DNA from: Xanthostigma xanthostigma
Taxonomy: Eukaryota; Arthropoda; Insecta; Raphidioptera; Raphidiidae
Assembly: GCA_963575645.1 (NCBI GenBank)
Contig: OY754470.1
Coordinates: forward strand, 25,092,501-25,156,500
DNA length: 64,000 nt
Direction: 5' to 3'
Part shown: positions 48,083 to 57,619 of the stretch, one piece after another
Numbering within the stretch: position 1 is the first letter of the stretch
Layout of the letters: each line of letters opens with the position of its first letter
Notes under the pieces: model-generated
What the model saw: only the letters and a program-made list of their open reading frames with translations
Database searches by the model: none
Told to the model about the DNA's origin: nothing
Translations under genes and position numbers: made by a program

Positions 48083-48419
48083 TGTGTACTAATATATAAA
48101 GCTGGAGTTTGTTTGTTTGATTGATTGGTTGAACGCGCTAATCTCAGGAACTACTGGTTCGAATTGAAATTTTTTTTTTGTTGGATAGTTCATTTATCGA
48201 GGAAGGCTATAGGCTGTATAATATTATCACGCTGCGAACAATAGGAGCGGAGCATCGATGAAAAATGTTGCAAAATATCTCAAAATTTTTCCGGCCAACA
48301 AAAACTTTTGAACGGTAACTCCGAACATTCAGCTCGGTAAACTAAGATGAACGTGCGTACTCATGTCCTTCCCCCATTCGTTCTTTTTGCACCCGTGTGA
48401 AACCGGGCGGGACCGCTAG
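48083..48419 (+). mobile_element. Helitron family A, short copy 4 without tRNA passenger
   Basis: It starts near GTACTAATATATAAAGCTGG and ends CGGGCGGGACCGCTAG before T. The middle part with the tRNA-like passenger is absent; the join is near 48288-48300 (CTCAAAATTTTTCCGGCCAAC). Confidence 0.7.
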
Positions 48420-48769
48420 TATTATATAAAGAGGTAAAGTTTGGATGTAGGAGGTAATCTCCGAAACTACTCATCCGATTTCAAAAATGACGTTTCGGTT
48501 CGGATTTGGACTTTCTTCAGAAATATATATATTTTTAGATTAGGTACATATTTCTGAAGAAATTCCAAACCAGACCGAAACGTCAATGTATTCATTTTTA
48601 TATTTTTTGTTAATATATTTGTTTGAAAAATTGGTCGATAATTTTATTTATTGACGAGTTCTAATCAGACGTTAATCAAAGATTTGATTATCGCGTTAAA
48701 ATAAGAGACTAATTTTCCAACGTAAGTCGACAATCTACAAATTCGGGCGAAGCCGAACCAGGTCGCTAG
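48420..48769 (+). mobile_element. Helitron family B, abutting copy 4, split by a repeat
   Basis: ATTATATAAAGAGGTAAAGT follows directly after the CTAG|T of copy 4, with the TCTATACTA start missing. It ends CAGGTCGCTAG before T. The family-B sequence is interrupted at 48488-48688. Confidence 0.65.
48488..48688. repeat. Hammerhead-like repeat family with two inverted cores
   Basis: 48488-48520 (minus) and 48554-48585 (plus) each carry CTGAAGAAA...CCGAAACGTCA, inverted around a 33-bp spacer. The module TTTGAAAAATTGGTCGATAA...GACGTTAATCAAAGATTT follows at 48630-48684. It lies inside Helitron B, so it inserted after it. Confidence 0.55.
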
Positions 48770-51539
48770 TTTTAATATAAATGCTCCCAATCCATTTACA
48801 TTAAACAAGCTTTGTTTGATACGTTCCCTGTCTGCGCCATTTGTCTTCCTTCATTCGTTAACGTCAATACATTTATTCCAACCCTAGAGAGAGCAATTCA
48901 GAAAAGAGCAAATCTCCGTGCCTAATAACAATTTAATAAGTTTCAATAGATAACGATATGCTGTGTTATAAACCGTTGTTAAAATTTTGTGTGCAGACAT
49001 GCGAATTTAATATAACGATTATTATTAAATAATCATATTTTAACCGGTGTAGATTGTATTTTTGATTTTCAATATTTCCACGTTTCCGGGTAGTTTCGTG
49101 CGGTACCAGCCGGCGCTAGTCTCGCGTTATGCAAGCATAATACAAAACACGTTATTAAATGTTCTAATTTTCTATCGCTGCTCGCTATAACAAGGTTAAT
49201 CAACTTCGCTGACTTCGGAAATCCGGACATGAAGCGCACTGCAAAATATTTTTTTCGACTTCAACTTTATTATTTTAAATATTTTTTTTCGAGAAGACAT
49301 TTTTCAACTTAGTACTTCATAGGGCCCAATTTCACCACGAAAATATTAAGTAACCGAATTAAAATTAAGGTTTATCCAACTCTGAATCCTTTTAGACCTT
49401 TTTAAGAACTTTACAAAGGGACTTTAAGGTTTAAAATCAACCTTTAGGAAATCTATGAAGCATCAATTAGTGAAATTTCTCATCAAAACGAATCTTTTAG
49501 CCAAAAAAATTCAGATATTATTATTTATTTTTAGGTCTTTCTTAGGGGCTCTACAAAGGACCCGAGGGTTAAAAAATTTTCCGCAGAATCCGAATATAAA
49601 TAAAAAAGTATGGTTCCCATTTAAAATTTCAAAGTTGGGCCCTACGGGACCCTTTTAGGGTCCTTGAGCCCAAAATCTAATTTTGCCATTCGAAACACCG
49701 GAAAATATTATTAAAAAAACAATTTAACATTTTTAGTCCGGTTTCCCTGATAAGAAATATTCAGCCGTTTCGTGACTTTTGAAACACCTGTATAAAGATA
49801 TATGGCTTCGAGAAGACATCGATATATTTTTCAGCTACGCCACTCTTGTCGCTCGCCGCTATCATAAAAATGAACGCTATAGCGCCGGTTATCGGCATAA
49901 CAAATACTTTTTTTTGAACTAGCTACCAGTTGACACGGATTCCCCAAAGAGCACTTCAGCGCACAGGGTTATCGCGATATTATGTGTATACAGTTGGTAG
50001 TATTGTGCTGTAGAATATTTGTTTAGGACCCGAGTTCGTGACTCGGTTCCGCAACAGCAGTCACAGAGGTACACAATATGTAGACAAATGTCTGAACTAC
50101 ATACGGTTTATACGATGTGGGAGACGCAAGAGTCAACAACCGATTATGCTGTTTTTTATATCATTTATATTATGTTTGTTATTGACTCTGTGTATGGCGG
50201 TACAATTGAGGTGTGATTGTGAAGTAGATATCGTAAATTGGGGTGGTACAGATCAATTTGGAAGATTTAAGTAAGGGACTGTCAGGCACGGATTTAGGAA
50301 TGTAGCGCCCCTAGCACATGCCGCCCTCCCACGCCTGTCCTTCAGTGTAGAAATAATAAATAAAAATTAAACGTAAAATAACTCTGTGTGCTATGCTTAA
50401 AATCTGTTTCGTCGAACTCCGTTAGCGCTTCGGCCGATCACGTATTGGTTTGCTTCCGTAGCTATGTTTCACCTTTCGTTCAAGATCGTTTCTTCAGATA
50501 CATTTTGTTGCCGCCACCCTTTAGTCCGAAAACGTTATTCATGCGAAAAAAAGATCTGAGCTTACTATCAATTCGCGCCTAAAATAAAACGCGTATATTA
50601 GAGCTGTAATTGATCCTTACACAAGGATTTTTTTCTGTAACTTCCATAGCAACCGGAAACTGATCAACGCTATCAATTAATTATTAGGGGTTATAGCAGC
50701 CATTTTACTCTTTCTTTGCAGACTCTACATCAGTGACATGACGTCTCGATCCAGTTTAGCGTAAAAAACGAGCGAGTTCGAAATCTAGCACCATGCGTGC
50801 GGCGGCGCAAAAGTTAAAATAATTATTTTCAGCACTGAATTTTATCGTAGTTTCAATAGCAATTGAGTGCTGAAAGTGCTTTGAAACTGCATTTATCGAG
50901 CATTAGTGGGGGGAGGGTCAGTCCCCACGAACCTCCCCACTGGCTACGTCACGAGTTTCATGGTCAAAGATCGTAGATAAGGTTCAAAGCGCACCGGCAA
51001 CAACGACTTTGTTTGAACCAAGGCCTACTTGTGCGATTTAACGGGCTGATAATATATTACACACGTCATGCAAGTGTCGTACTTTCAACCTTGCACGACG
51101 ACGGTCAACGTTTTAGAGTAATTAAATTGATATAGTATCGAGTAGCTACCGATGCGGTGCGGTTGTCGTTTGTTATTGTGTGACGTAGTTCAATTGTCTA
51201 TTTTTAGACACGGCTGCCACTCTATATTTATACAATTACTTACACCCTACCCGTTAAAATAAAATACCGTTAAACTACTTGTACACTAATTTTAGAAATT
51301 TGTTCGAAGTTATAATGATGAGAAATTACCGCCTTTGCAGAGCTATTACGCCATAAAAAGAAAAGTTCAGTTAAGACGCAACATAAACGGGTTTCGTTTA
51401 TCTGATAACTATGAAAATCAATGCATTACAGAAAATCGTTCCTCCTAAAATGCAACATACACCGAAAAGGAACGTCCTATTTGTAAGATAAAAATTTAGG
51501 TAATTAAAAACATTGGAAATTGTTATAAGAAATATCTTA
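48770..51539. other. Intron sequence, no gene seen
   Basis: AT-rich with several short open frames. 50285-50340 (GCGCCCCTAGCACATGCCGC) resembles a hAT-type fragment. No exon-like segment with correct splice phases was found. Confidence 0.4.
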
Positions 51540-51897
51540 AGACCGCTGCTTTTATAGGTTCCAAGCGTACTGGGGCGCTGGATTTCGTGATGTTTTTTAT
51601 ATGTTGTCTTATCTTATATATTGATGGTTCTTATATGTTCTCATATATTCTTATATGTTCGTATAGTGTTTTGAAGTTTAATTTGTAGATGGTTTTGCTG
51701 CGCGCGTAATCAGTTCAAATCTTAACAATTATTGTTATTGCCTCTGACCAGAACACACTATGACGCTTTGTTTGTTTATGACGTTTTCTCGTGTCGCACA
51801 TGTGACAAGATACTGTTTTTTGATTGGTTCTTGCTAAAAGCCCGCAGAGAAACAAGCACGCGAGCCCGCAGTGCCGCCATGTCCCAGCAGTGATTCC

Positions 51898-52584
51898 AGC
51901 GTAAAAACCTGTTTTGACCAACGAATATTGCCTAAACCCGAAATCTTACATTTAAACGCGTATTGAGTGTTATAAAATGAGCAAAACCAGTTTTGCGCAT
52001 TTTCAATTGGACAAAACTAGTTTTGTTCATTTCTGAACGGACAATACTAGTATGGCATCGGAATCTTCTTTGCGTTTTTTATTTAACTTTTCCACATCAA
52101 CGATACTTATTATATCAAAGTGATTTATTCTACTGTATTGTTTGGCAGACAGAGGTTTCAATTCAGCTTTCAACAAATTTGCTTTCTTAACCTCACTTAG
52201 TGTAGTAAGGTAATTATGTTTTGTCATAAAATTATGTTTCAGAACCTCCAATAGCCGAACTAGTTGAGACTCGAATTCACCTTGCATTTTTACTTAATTA
52301 TTACACTGGTCACTGAATATCCCACCATTATATTAATTATAACATTCAGGAGAACAATTCAATAGATATAAACAAGAACATAACCCTACTTTTATTCGGG
52401 TTCGGACGTTGATTGAATGAAACAATCAGGACTAGTATTGTCCGTTCAGAAATAGACAGAACTAGTTTTGTCCAACTGAAAATGAGCAAAACTAGTATTG
52501 CTCATTTTATTACACTTAATACCAGTTTAAATGTAAGATTTCGGGCTTGGGCAATATTCGTTGGTCAAAACTAGTTTTGCGCAT
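51898..52584. mobile_element. TIR element rich in ACTAGT palindromes
   Basis: Inverted arms at about 51898-52053 and 52420-52584 share TTTTGACCAACGAATATTGC and CCGAAATCTTACATTTAAAC. Each arm holds consecutive palindromes: GCAAAACTAGTTTTGC, GACAAAACTAGTTTTGTC and GGACAATACTAGTATTGTCC types. The interior encodes a transposase or integrase-like fragment (52027-52287, minus). Confidence 0.65.
52027..52287 (-). pseudogene. Possible KRBA2/Ginger-type integrase N-terminal fragment
   Basis: The 86-codon minus-strand frame contains KHNFMTKHNYLTTLSEVKKA, then KQYSRINHFDIISIVDVEKL. The pattern 'F-L-T-x-x-x-Y-x-x-x-x-x-E-V-K-x-A ... Y-x-x-x-x-x-F/Y-D-I-x-x-V-x-x-x-E-K-L' is what I recall from the region ahead of the integrase core in KRAB-A-domain-containing protein 2-like and Ginger transposases. 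No DDE core is present; the rest of the gene has been lost. Confidence 0.4.
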
Positions 52585-52837
52585 TTATTTCAATCATTGA
52601 CCGAATTCGGGTATAGACCGTAACATATCCAACGCCTTCGATTTTGAATTGTATACCGAGTTTTCAATCAACATTAATTCCTTTGGTTTAGAGAGTGACA
52701 TCATTTGTTCTGTTCTCATCAACAGACAACGCGAAAGATAATTGTGCTAGACGCCTTGTACCTATATGTGACCTTTGTGTATCTTGTACACAAGCTCCTA
52801 GCTTGTCTCTAAGCTTGGCAGGTATAGTGTGGCCTTA

Positions 52838-52991
52838 GCCTAAGAACTTAAGTGCTCTTTTTCTAGAAACTAACAATTTGGAGGTACTGCTTTTTAGGTT
52901 TAGACGACGGAATAAAAGTATAACAGTGTTACAGATTCAAAACAGAAGATGTCGTAAAAGTCGTTGAAATTAATTTGTTTGTTTGTTACAG
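52838..52991. other. End of intron 45272-52991
   Basis: The T-rich tract ending GTTTGTTACAG (to 52991) is the splice acceptor. Confidence 0.6.
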
Positions 52992-53181
52992 CCGCAATAG
53001 AAAAAGGCGAATCGCACTGGCCTCTGTGTTGGCGGCACGGTAGCAGACGAGGTACGGTGCATGCGGCGCCGCCCCAGTGTCCACACAGTCAGGTGTCCAG
53101 CACGCGCAGTTCGCTGTCCAGTACGCCGGTCAGTCCGTGTCCCACACCGCTACCGTTCCTAGTTACTTCAGGATCTGTGGG
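52992..53181 (+). CDS. Exon of two-pass membrane protein gene (cytoplasmic tail, Ser/Pro-rich)
   Basis: The acceptor AG ends at 52991 and the donor GTGAGT starts at 53182. Two bases complete an Ala codon with the previous exon; two bases of a Gly codon are left at the end. It encodes residues 154-215, with HWPLCWRHGSRRG, CPHSQVSSTRSSLSS and TPVSPCPTPLPF. Ser/Thr-Pro sites suggest a flexible, phosphorylatable tail. GC-rich third positions match the other exons. No domain is recognised. Confidence 0.85.
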
Positions 53182-53956
53182 GTGAGTCAAATACAAACCC
53201 CGTGGGACTTTTGACCTCCGGTCGTTTAAAGGGAATGAGAAAAAATTTAATCAAATTCTCAAATGCTATTTTAAAATTGATTTTGATTATTTACGTGCAA
53301 TCGGACTCATGTATTTTCAATATGATCTATTTTTGACTGATTTTACCCACGCGTTTTCAAGTTTTCAGTTCCTACTTCTCACGCAATTATAGGGAATGCA
53401 ATCTCGTGCTCGCGAGATCTCTGCCTTTTTTAGCGAGATTGATGTCGGCCGAAAAATGGACGAGATTTCGCTAGTTTAACGAGATTTAACTCGAGCATAA
53501 AACCGTTATATTCGAAGCTACTTTCAAAATAATTCGTAATAATGGCGTGTGATGTGAACTGAAAAAGCCAAGCCTTTCAGTTGATTGGTATATTTTGTTA
53601 ATTAATCTCTAATTTCTAATAGATCTCTGAGTAGGTATAATTTTCTTTAATTGATAATAATATCTCAGTTTAATAGTCAACTCAACTTTAGTTAATGAGT
53701 TTCATTTTAGTTTTTGATTTCTTGTTGTTTTGTTATAAAAGAACTGTTTTATTATTAAAAGACTTTTGTTTGATATTAGAAGAGAAGACTGGTTGTTTAT
53801 TTGATTTCATTCCTTATTTGATTAGATACGTCAAAGTTTTCTACTTAAAAATTTATTTAAAAAAATGATAGATAGATCCGTCAAACAATGTTTAAATACA
53901 TAAAAGTTTATTGAAAAAATTCGTAAAAATAATTGTCTATTTCTCATAATATTTGT
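53182..53956. other. Intron sequence, no gene seen
   Basis: First part of intron 53182-56752. The words CTCGCGAGATCTC recur here and at 54165-54235, giving short palindromes. Confidence 0.4.
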
Positions 53957-54105
53957 TTTGACGTGATTACGTCTTATAAATTGATGAAACACCGGCTGCA
54001 TGCACGAAAAAGTGTCACGTTCCGAAATGTATCACGTTCCGAGCGGAATACGTTATCACGTAAAACTATCGTCCGTAAACCGACTTTACAGACAACCAAT
54101 TTTTT
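53957..54105. mobile_element. Repeat family 'R', minimal copy with both ends
   Basis: TTTTGACGTGATTACGTC at the left, CCGGCTGCATGCACGAAAAA inside, and ACGTTATCACGTAAAACTAT through ACAGACAACCAATTTT at the right. It is about 149 bp, so it defines the family's minimum unit. Confidence 0.65.
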
Positions 54106-54305
54106 TTTCCTAATTTATTCAAATATTGTGATTATTTGCAAGAATAAACACACAAAACTGCCAATCTCGCGAGATCTCGAAATTGACGAGATCTCGCGGT
54201 ATTGTTATTCATAAACTCGCGAGATCTCGCCTGAGCCCCAATTTTGTGATGTGTCTCCTACATTGCTCAGTCAACGGGAAAAGTACGTTTGTAACCTGAA
54301 ATTAA

Positions 54306-54546
54306 GTATTCGTCCCTGCAAACACCCCCTGCACCCTTCATCTCAAATCTTTTCCCCTCGCCTAAAAACAGTTCGCGCTCTCCCGACGCTATTTTTAAAG
54401 CGTAGTCTGATTCTTTGTCTTTCATTTGGCGTTTACCAGAACCCTCTAGCTTTAAAAATAGCGTCGGGAGAGCGCGAACCGTTTTTAGGCGAGGGGAAAA
54501 GATTTGAGATGAAGGGTGCAAGGGGTATTTGTAGGGACGAATACTC
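54306..54546. mobile_element. Fold-back MITE with about 97-bp arms and TTAA flanks
   Basis: TTAA at 54302-54305 and 54547-54550. Both arms run GTATTCGTCCCT (or its close variant) to CCCGACGCTATTTTTAAAG, with few differences. The spacer is about 45 bp. Open frames on both strands are by-products. TTAA flanks suggest piggyBac mobilisation, though the ends differ from 9528-10165. Confidence 0.75.
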
Positions 54547-54550
54547 TTAA

Positions 54551-55175
54551 TACAGGCTTTTTATTGGTCTATGCCTGCCACGAAGAAGTTGATAATAAAT
54601 GAGTATTTATATTAATGTTGAAAATACATAAGCGTAAAGGCATCGTTTCTCGACCACTCATAATTAACGTCAGTTTATCAAAATCGCAAAATCGAATCAG
54701 CCGTTTTTTGTTTAAACAGCAAAAACCCGTATTTTAGAATTTTTTAAAAATGTTTCTTAAGTCTAATTCATTAAATAACAACATATTTAATAGTGGTCTT
54801 ACTGGGAAATTGGTCGTGTGGACCTCAAGGATCGCACTTGTATCTCACGACTTGTTGATTGGCGAGAAAATTTGCCTTGACATAAAATCCGAATTATTAA
54901 TATCAATATTATTCAGTACATAAATAATCATATAGAAATTTCAGCGTTCCAGGAAGGTTTCTTTTTATCAAAATTTAATATTCATGAATAATTAACAAAT
55001 GAAATGTCCGTTTTATTTTTAGAACCAATCGATACTGCCTAATAATAGTTTATAGTGTATTTACGTGAAATATGCCACGTAGAACACACTTTAAAAGTAT
55101 AGGTTCTTAGTTCATTTAACTCGCTTATAATAGTTGATGTTTTATATATAACCAGCAGCGAAATGAGGTATATAA
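54551..55175. other. Intron sequence, no gene seen
   Basis: AT-rich, no recognised element. Confidence 0.4.
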
Positions 55176-55639
55176 AGGCCGCTGCACACGAGGCTAGAAA
55201 CGCTGCTAGGAGTTCTGCTAGCCGGTAGGTTGGGCACGAAGCTGGAAATGACGTCACTGCGGGCTGGCCTGCTAGCTTATAAGATAGGTTTTAAAATTAG
55301 AACAGGGACTATTTTCCCTGCTAGATCTGCTGCTAGGTATGAGTAAGAATCAATCAGGAAGCAGTATCTTGTCACGTGGGCACTTGAACAAACGCACACA
55401 AACCAACATGGCGTCATTCTGCTCAGAGTCAGACAACAGACACGTTTTGCTCTGTGTTTATATTCGAATTGTCACTGCGCGCGCATCAGTTCTATCCACA
55501 AAACAAGCTTGGAAAATAGTCTCGTGTGAAGCGAGCACTTAACAGCAATCAAGAAAATCAGCGCTAGAAAACTTGTAGGCAAATCTAGCAAGGAATCTAG
55601 CAGCGTTTCTATAAATTCTAGCCTCGTATGCAGTGGCCT
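55176..55639. mobile_element. PIF/Harbinger-like MITE, best copy
   Basis: Ends are AGGCCGCTGCACACGAGGCT and, read inward from the right, AGGCCACTGCATACGAGGCT; both lead into 'AGAAACGCTGCTAG'. TAA-type 3-bp sites flank it. It is 464 bp, with GTATCTTGTCACGTGGGC inside shared with the other family members. Not coding. Confidence 0.65.
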
Positions 55640-55889
55640 TAACTGACGGGTATTTGATGGTGCTTGTTAGCTATGCCGTTTAAAATCCGTACCGTAACTT
55701 CCACCATGTGATCTGCGCTCCCACCATTATATACCCGCTCTTCCACCACTTCACCAAAATCGATTTATTTATCAGAGACTAGAACGCGATTAAGATGAAA
55801 CACGGCAACGACAACAGTAGTGAAGCCTGCGGCTCCACCGTATTACGATACTACTTTAGAATACAAAGTGTATAATTTTATATTTTTTA

Positions 55890-56048
55890 AACTTTAAAGT
55901 GTAGCTACTGTTTGCTACATTGTTAAAAAACACCCATTGTTACATCGCTATATTAGAAAAAAATATTTCTGAAACAATGTCACCGTCGAGATACGAACCC
56001 CGAATCTTTCCACACTCGCGGCGGAAACAGTAGCTACACTTTAAAGTT
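55890..56048. repeat. Short element with perfect 24-bp inverted ends and a B-box-like core
   Basis: 55890-55913 and 56025-56048 are exact inverted copies, containing CTTTAAAGTGTAGCTACTG. On the minus strand GATTCGGGGTTCGTATCTC inside resembles a tRNA B box. The mix of MITE-like ends and a pol III-like core is unusual. Confidence 0.5.
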
Positions 56049-56752
56049 ATTAAATAGTAGTACGGAACTATACCGTAGTAATTTCACATTTATTTGTTTT
56101 GCGAGAAACCTATACATATTACATGTGAATTTTGAAATCAAATCCCTATTTTACCCCTTTAGAGGGATGATTTTGCAAAAAAAAAACAAACATGTATTTC
56201 TTTATTTCTTATGTACTTGTATATCCCTAACTTGAGAAATAATGGGATCCCCATACAAAACTTCATTCTCTTCAGGGTTTTTTTGAGACAAAAAGTAGCC
56301 TTTGCTCTTTCTCAGGATGCAATCTATTCTTCTTGCCTAAATTTTATCGAAATCTGTTCAGCGCATTTTAGGCGTGAAAAGGTAACAGACAGAATTATAT
56401 TTATAATATTAGTAGGATTTATTATTATTACGTTACAGGTTTCTAAATTATTCAAATGTCATACTTTCTCAAAGCAGCCCAAGAAAACTAAATACTACTT
56501 TTCCGAATTTGTAATATTACGTTCGATTCTTACTATGAAACCGTTACACCAGACAATAATTTCAATGAATTTGCAATGTTAAATCGATCTCTTATGAAAT
56601 TATAATTGTAAAAAAATATTTTAGATATTTAATTAAGCATATAAATAATAAATCTCGCTTTGCTGTAGACAAACTTGGTTATACTGAGGCTAGATGACCC
56701 TGAAGTTCGCAATTTTGAAAAAAAATATTTATACTTCCTATATTTGTTACAG
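56049..56752. other. End of intron 53182-56752, no other gene seen
   Basis: AT-rich. A 123-codon frame (56211-56582, plus) has no motif and no coding composition. The acceptor tract ends TATTTGTTACAG at 56752. Confidence 0.45.
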
Positions 56753-56893
56753 AGGAATAGTTCCGTTATCCTGTGCACAAATGTCGCCTGACCAGACTTT
56801 CGGCTCAATCAGGTCGTTGTCAGTAACTCGGGAAGTGGCCAGTTTCCCTTTATCGAGGACTCCAACGCCACCTCCAGTCAGCTCTGAAGACAG
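56753..56893 (+). CDS. Exon of two-pass membrane protein gene (cytoplasmic tail)
   Basis: The acceptor AG ends at 56752 and the donor GTAAGA begins at 56894. One base completes a Gly codon and two bases of an Arg codon are left. It encodes residues 217-262: GIVPLSCAQMSPDQTFGSIR, then SLSVTREVASFPLSRTPTPP and PVSSED. It continues the Ser/Thr/Pro-rich tail; RTPTPPP could be a proline-directed phosphorylation or SH3-type site (inference). The SINE at 56906 starts only 12 bp after the donor. Confidence 0.85.
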
Positions 56894-56905
56894 GTAAGAG
56901 GATTT

Positions 56906-57173
56906 AGTAATAATAATAATGCGTTTAACGTCCGTTCCTCGACTTTATGTCATAACAGACCCCATTCGCACCATTACTATTTTTCCATCAACTACACTTC
57001 CCGTTATTTTCTACATTTTTTTCAACTTCGACTAACTAATAGCAATGGGAGAATGAAGGAATTTTAGGACATAGGATAAGGTAGGCTTTTGAGCATAGAA
57101 GTTTAACAGGTAATCGGCCATGGCCTTGAATAAGGAACCATCTCGATATTTATCTGGAATTATTGAGGGAAAC
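56906..57173 (-). mobile_element. Headless (5'-truncated) SINE copy in the last intron
   Basis: It matches the body and tail of the SINE at 20626-21036: (TAA)n at 56906-56920 (the tail on the minus strand), CGACTTTATGTCATAACAG, GAATAAGGAACCATCTCGAT and TTATTGAGGGAAAC. The tRNA-like head is missing. Confidence 0.6.
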
Positions 57174-57619
57174 ATTTTATGTTGATGTATTATGGGGACC
57201 GTGCGTGAAACATAGAGGCAGCACTACTGACGAAGTTAGCGCTCTCTAGTATCTAATTAATGAAGTAAATGGGATCATTTTATAATGGTAAACAATGAAA
57301 ATTATTTGAAAAAATGGAAAAAATAAGAAGTACGCATTTCAACCTGTAATTAATACTCGTGTACATGGATAGAATGGCTCAAAAGGCGAAAAATTATATA
57401 ATTCTGGTCATGTATATGATGTTGTAGAACGCTATTTAAATGGGCAAGTTGTCATAACCGCAAAGTTGAACCACAAACAACAGTGTCTAAAGTATATAAT
57501 GTAAACATTACGCTATGTATAAATAATAAATAATTTCTTATAATATTTTGTATAATATTAGTATTTTACTTTGTAATTGACTTAAATTTTCGATAACTGA
57601 AAAGCAAATTGTCACAAAT
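57174..57619. other. Intron sequence, no gene seen
   Basis: AT-rich, no recognised element. Confidence 0.4.

Larger units (their letters stand above)
51540..52834. mobile_element. PIF/Harbinger-like element carrying another element
   Basis: TTA lies at 51537-51539 and 52835-52837. Ends are AGACCGCTGCTTTTATAGG and, at the right, GTATAGTGTGGCC. The interior shares GTGACAAGATACTGTTTTTT and surrounding words with 30789-31197. The stretch 51898-52584 is a separate insertion. Confidence 0.55.

Noticed and set aside
54251-54550. Overlapping 84-99-codon frames on both strands
   Set aside because: They are mirror products of the hairpin MITE arms.
56211-56582. A 123-codon + frame just upstream of an exon
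   Set aside because: Low-complexity AT-rich composition, no motif, inside an intron of the supported gene.
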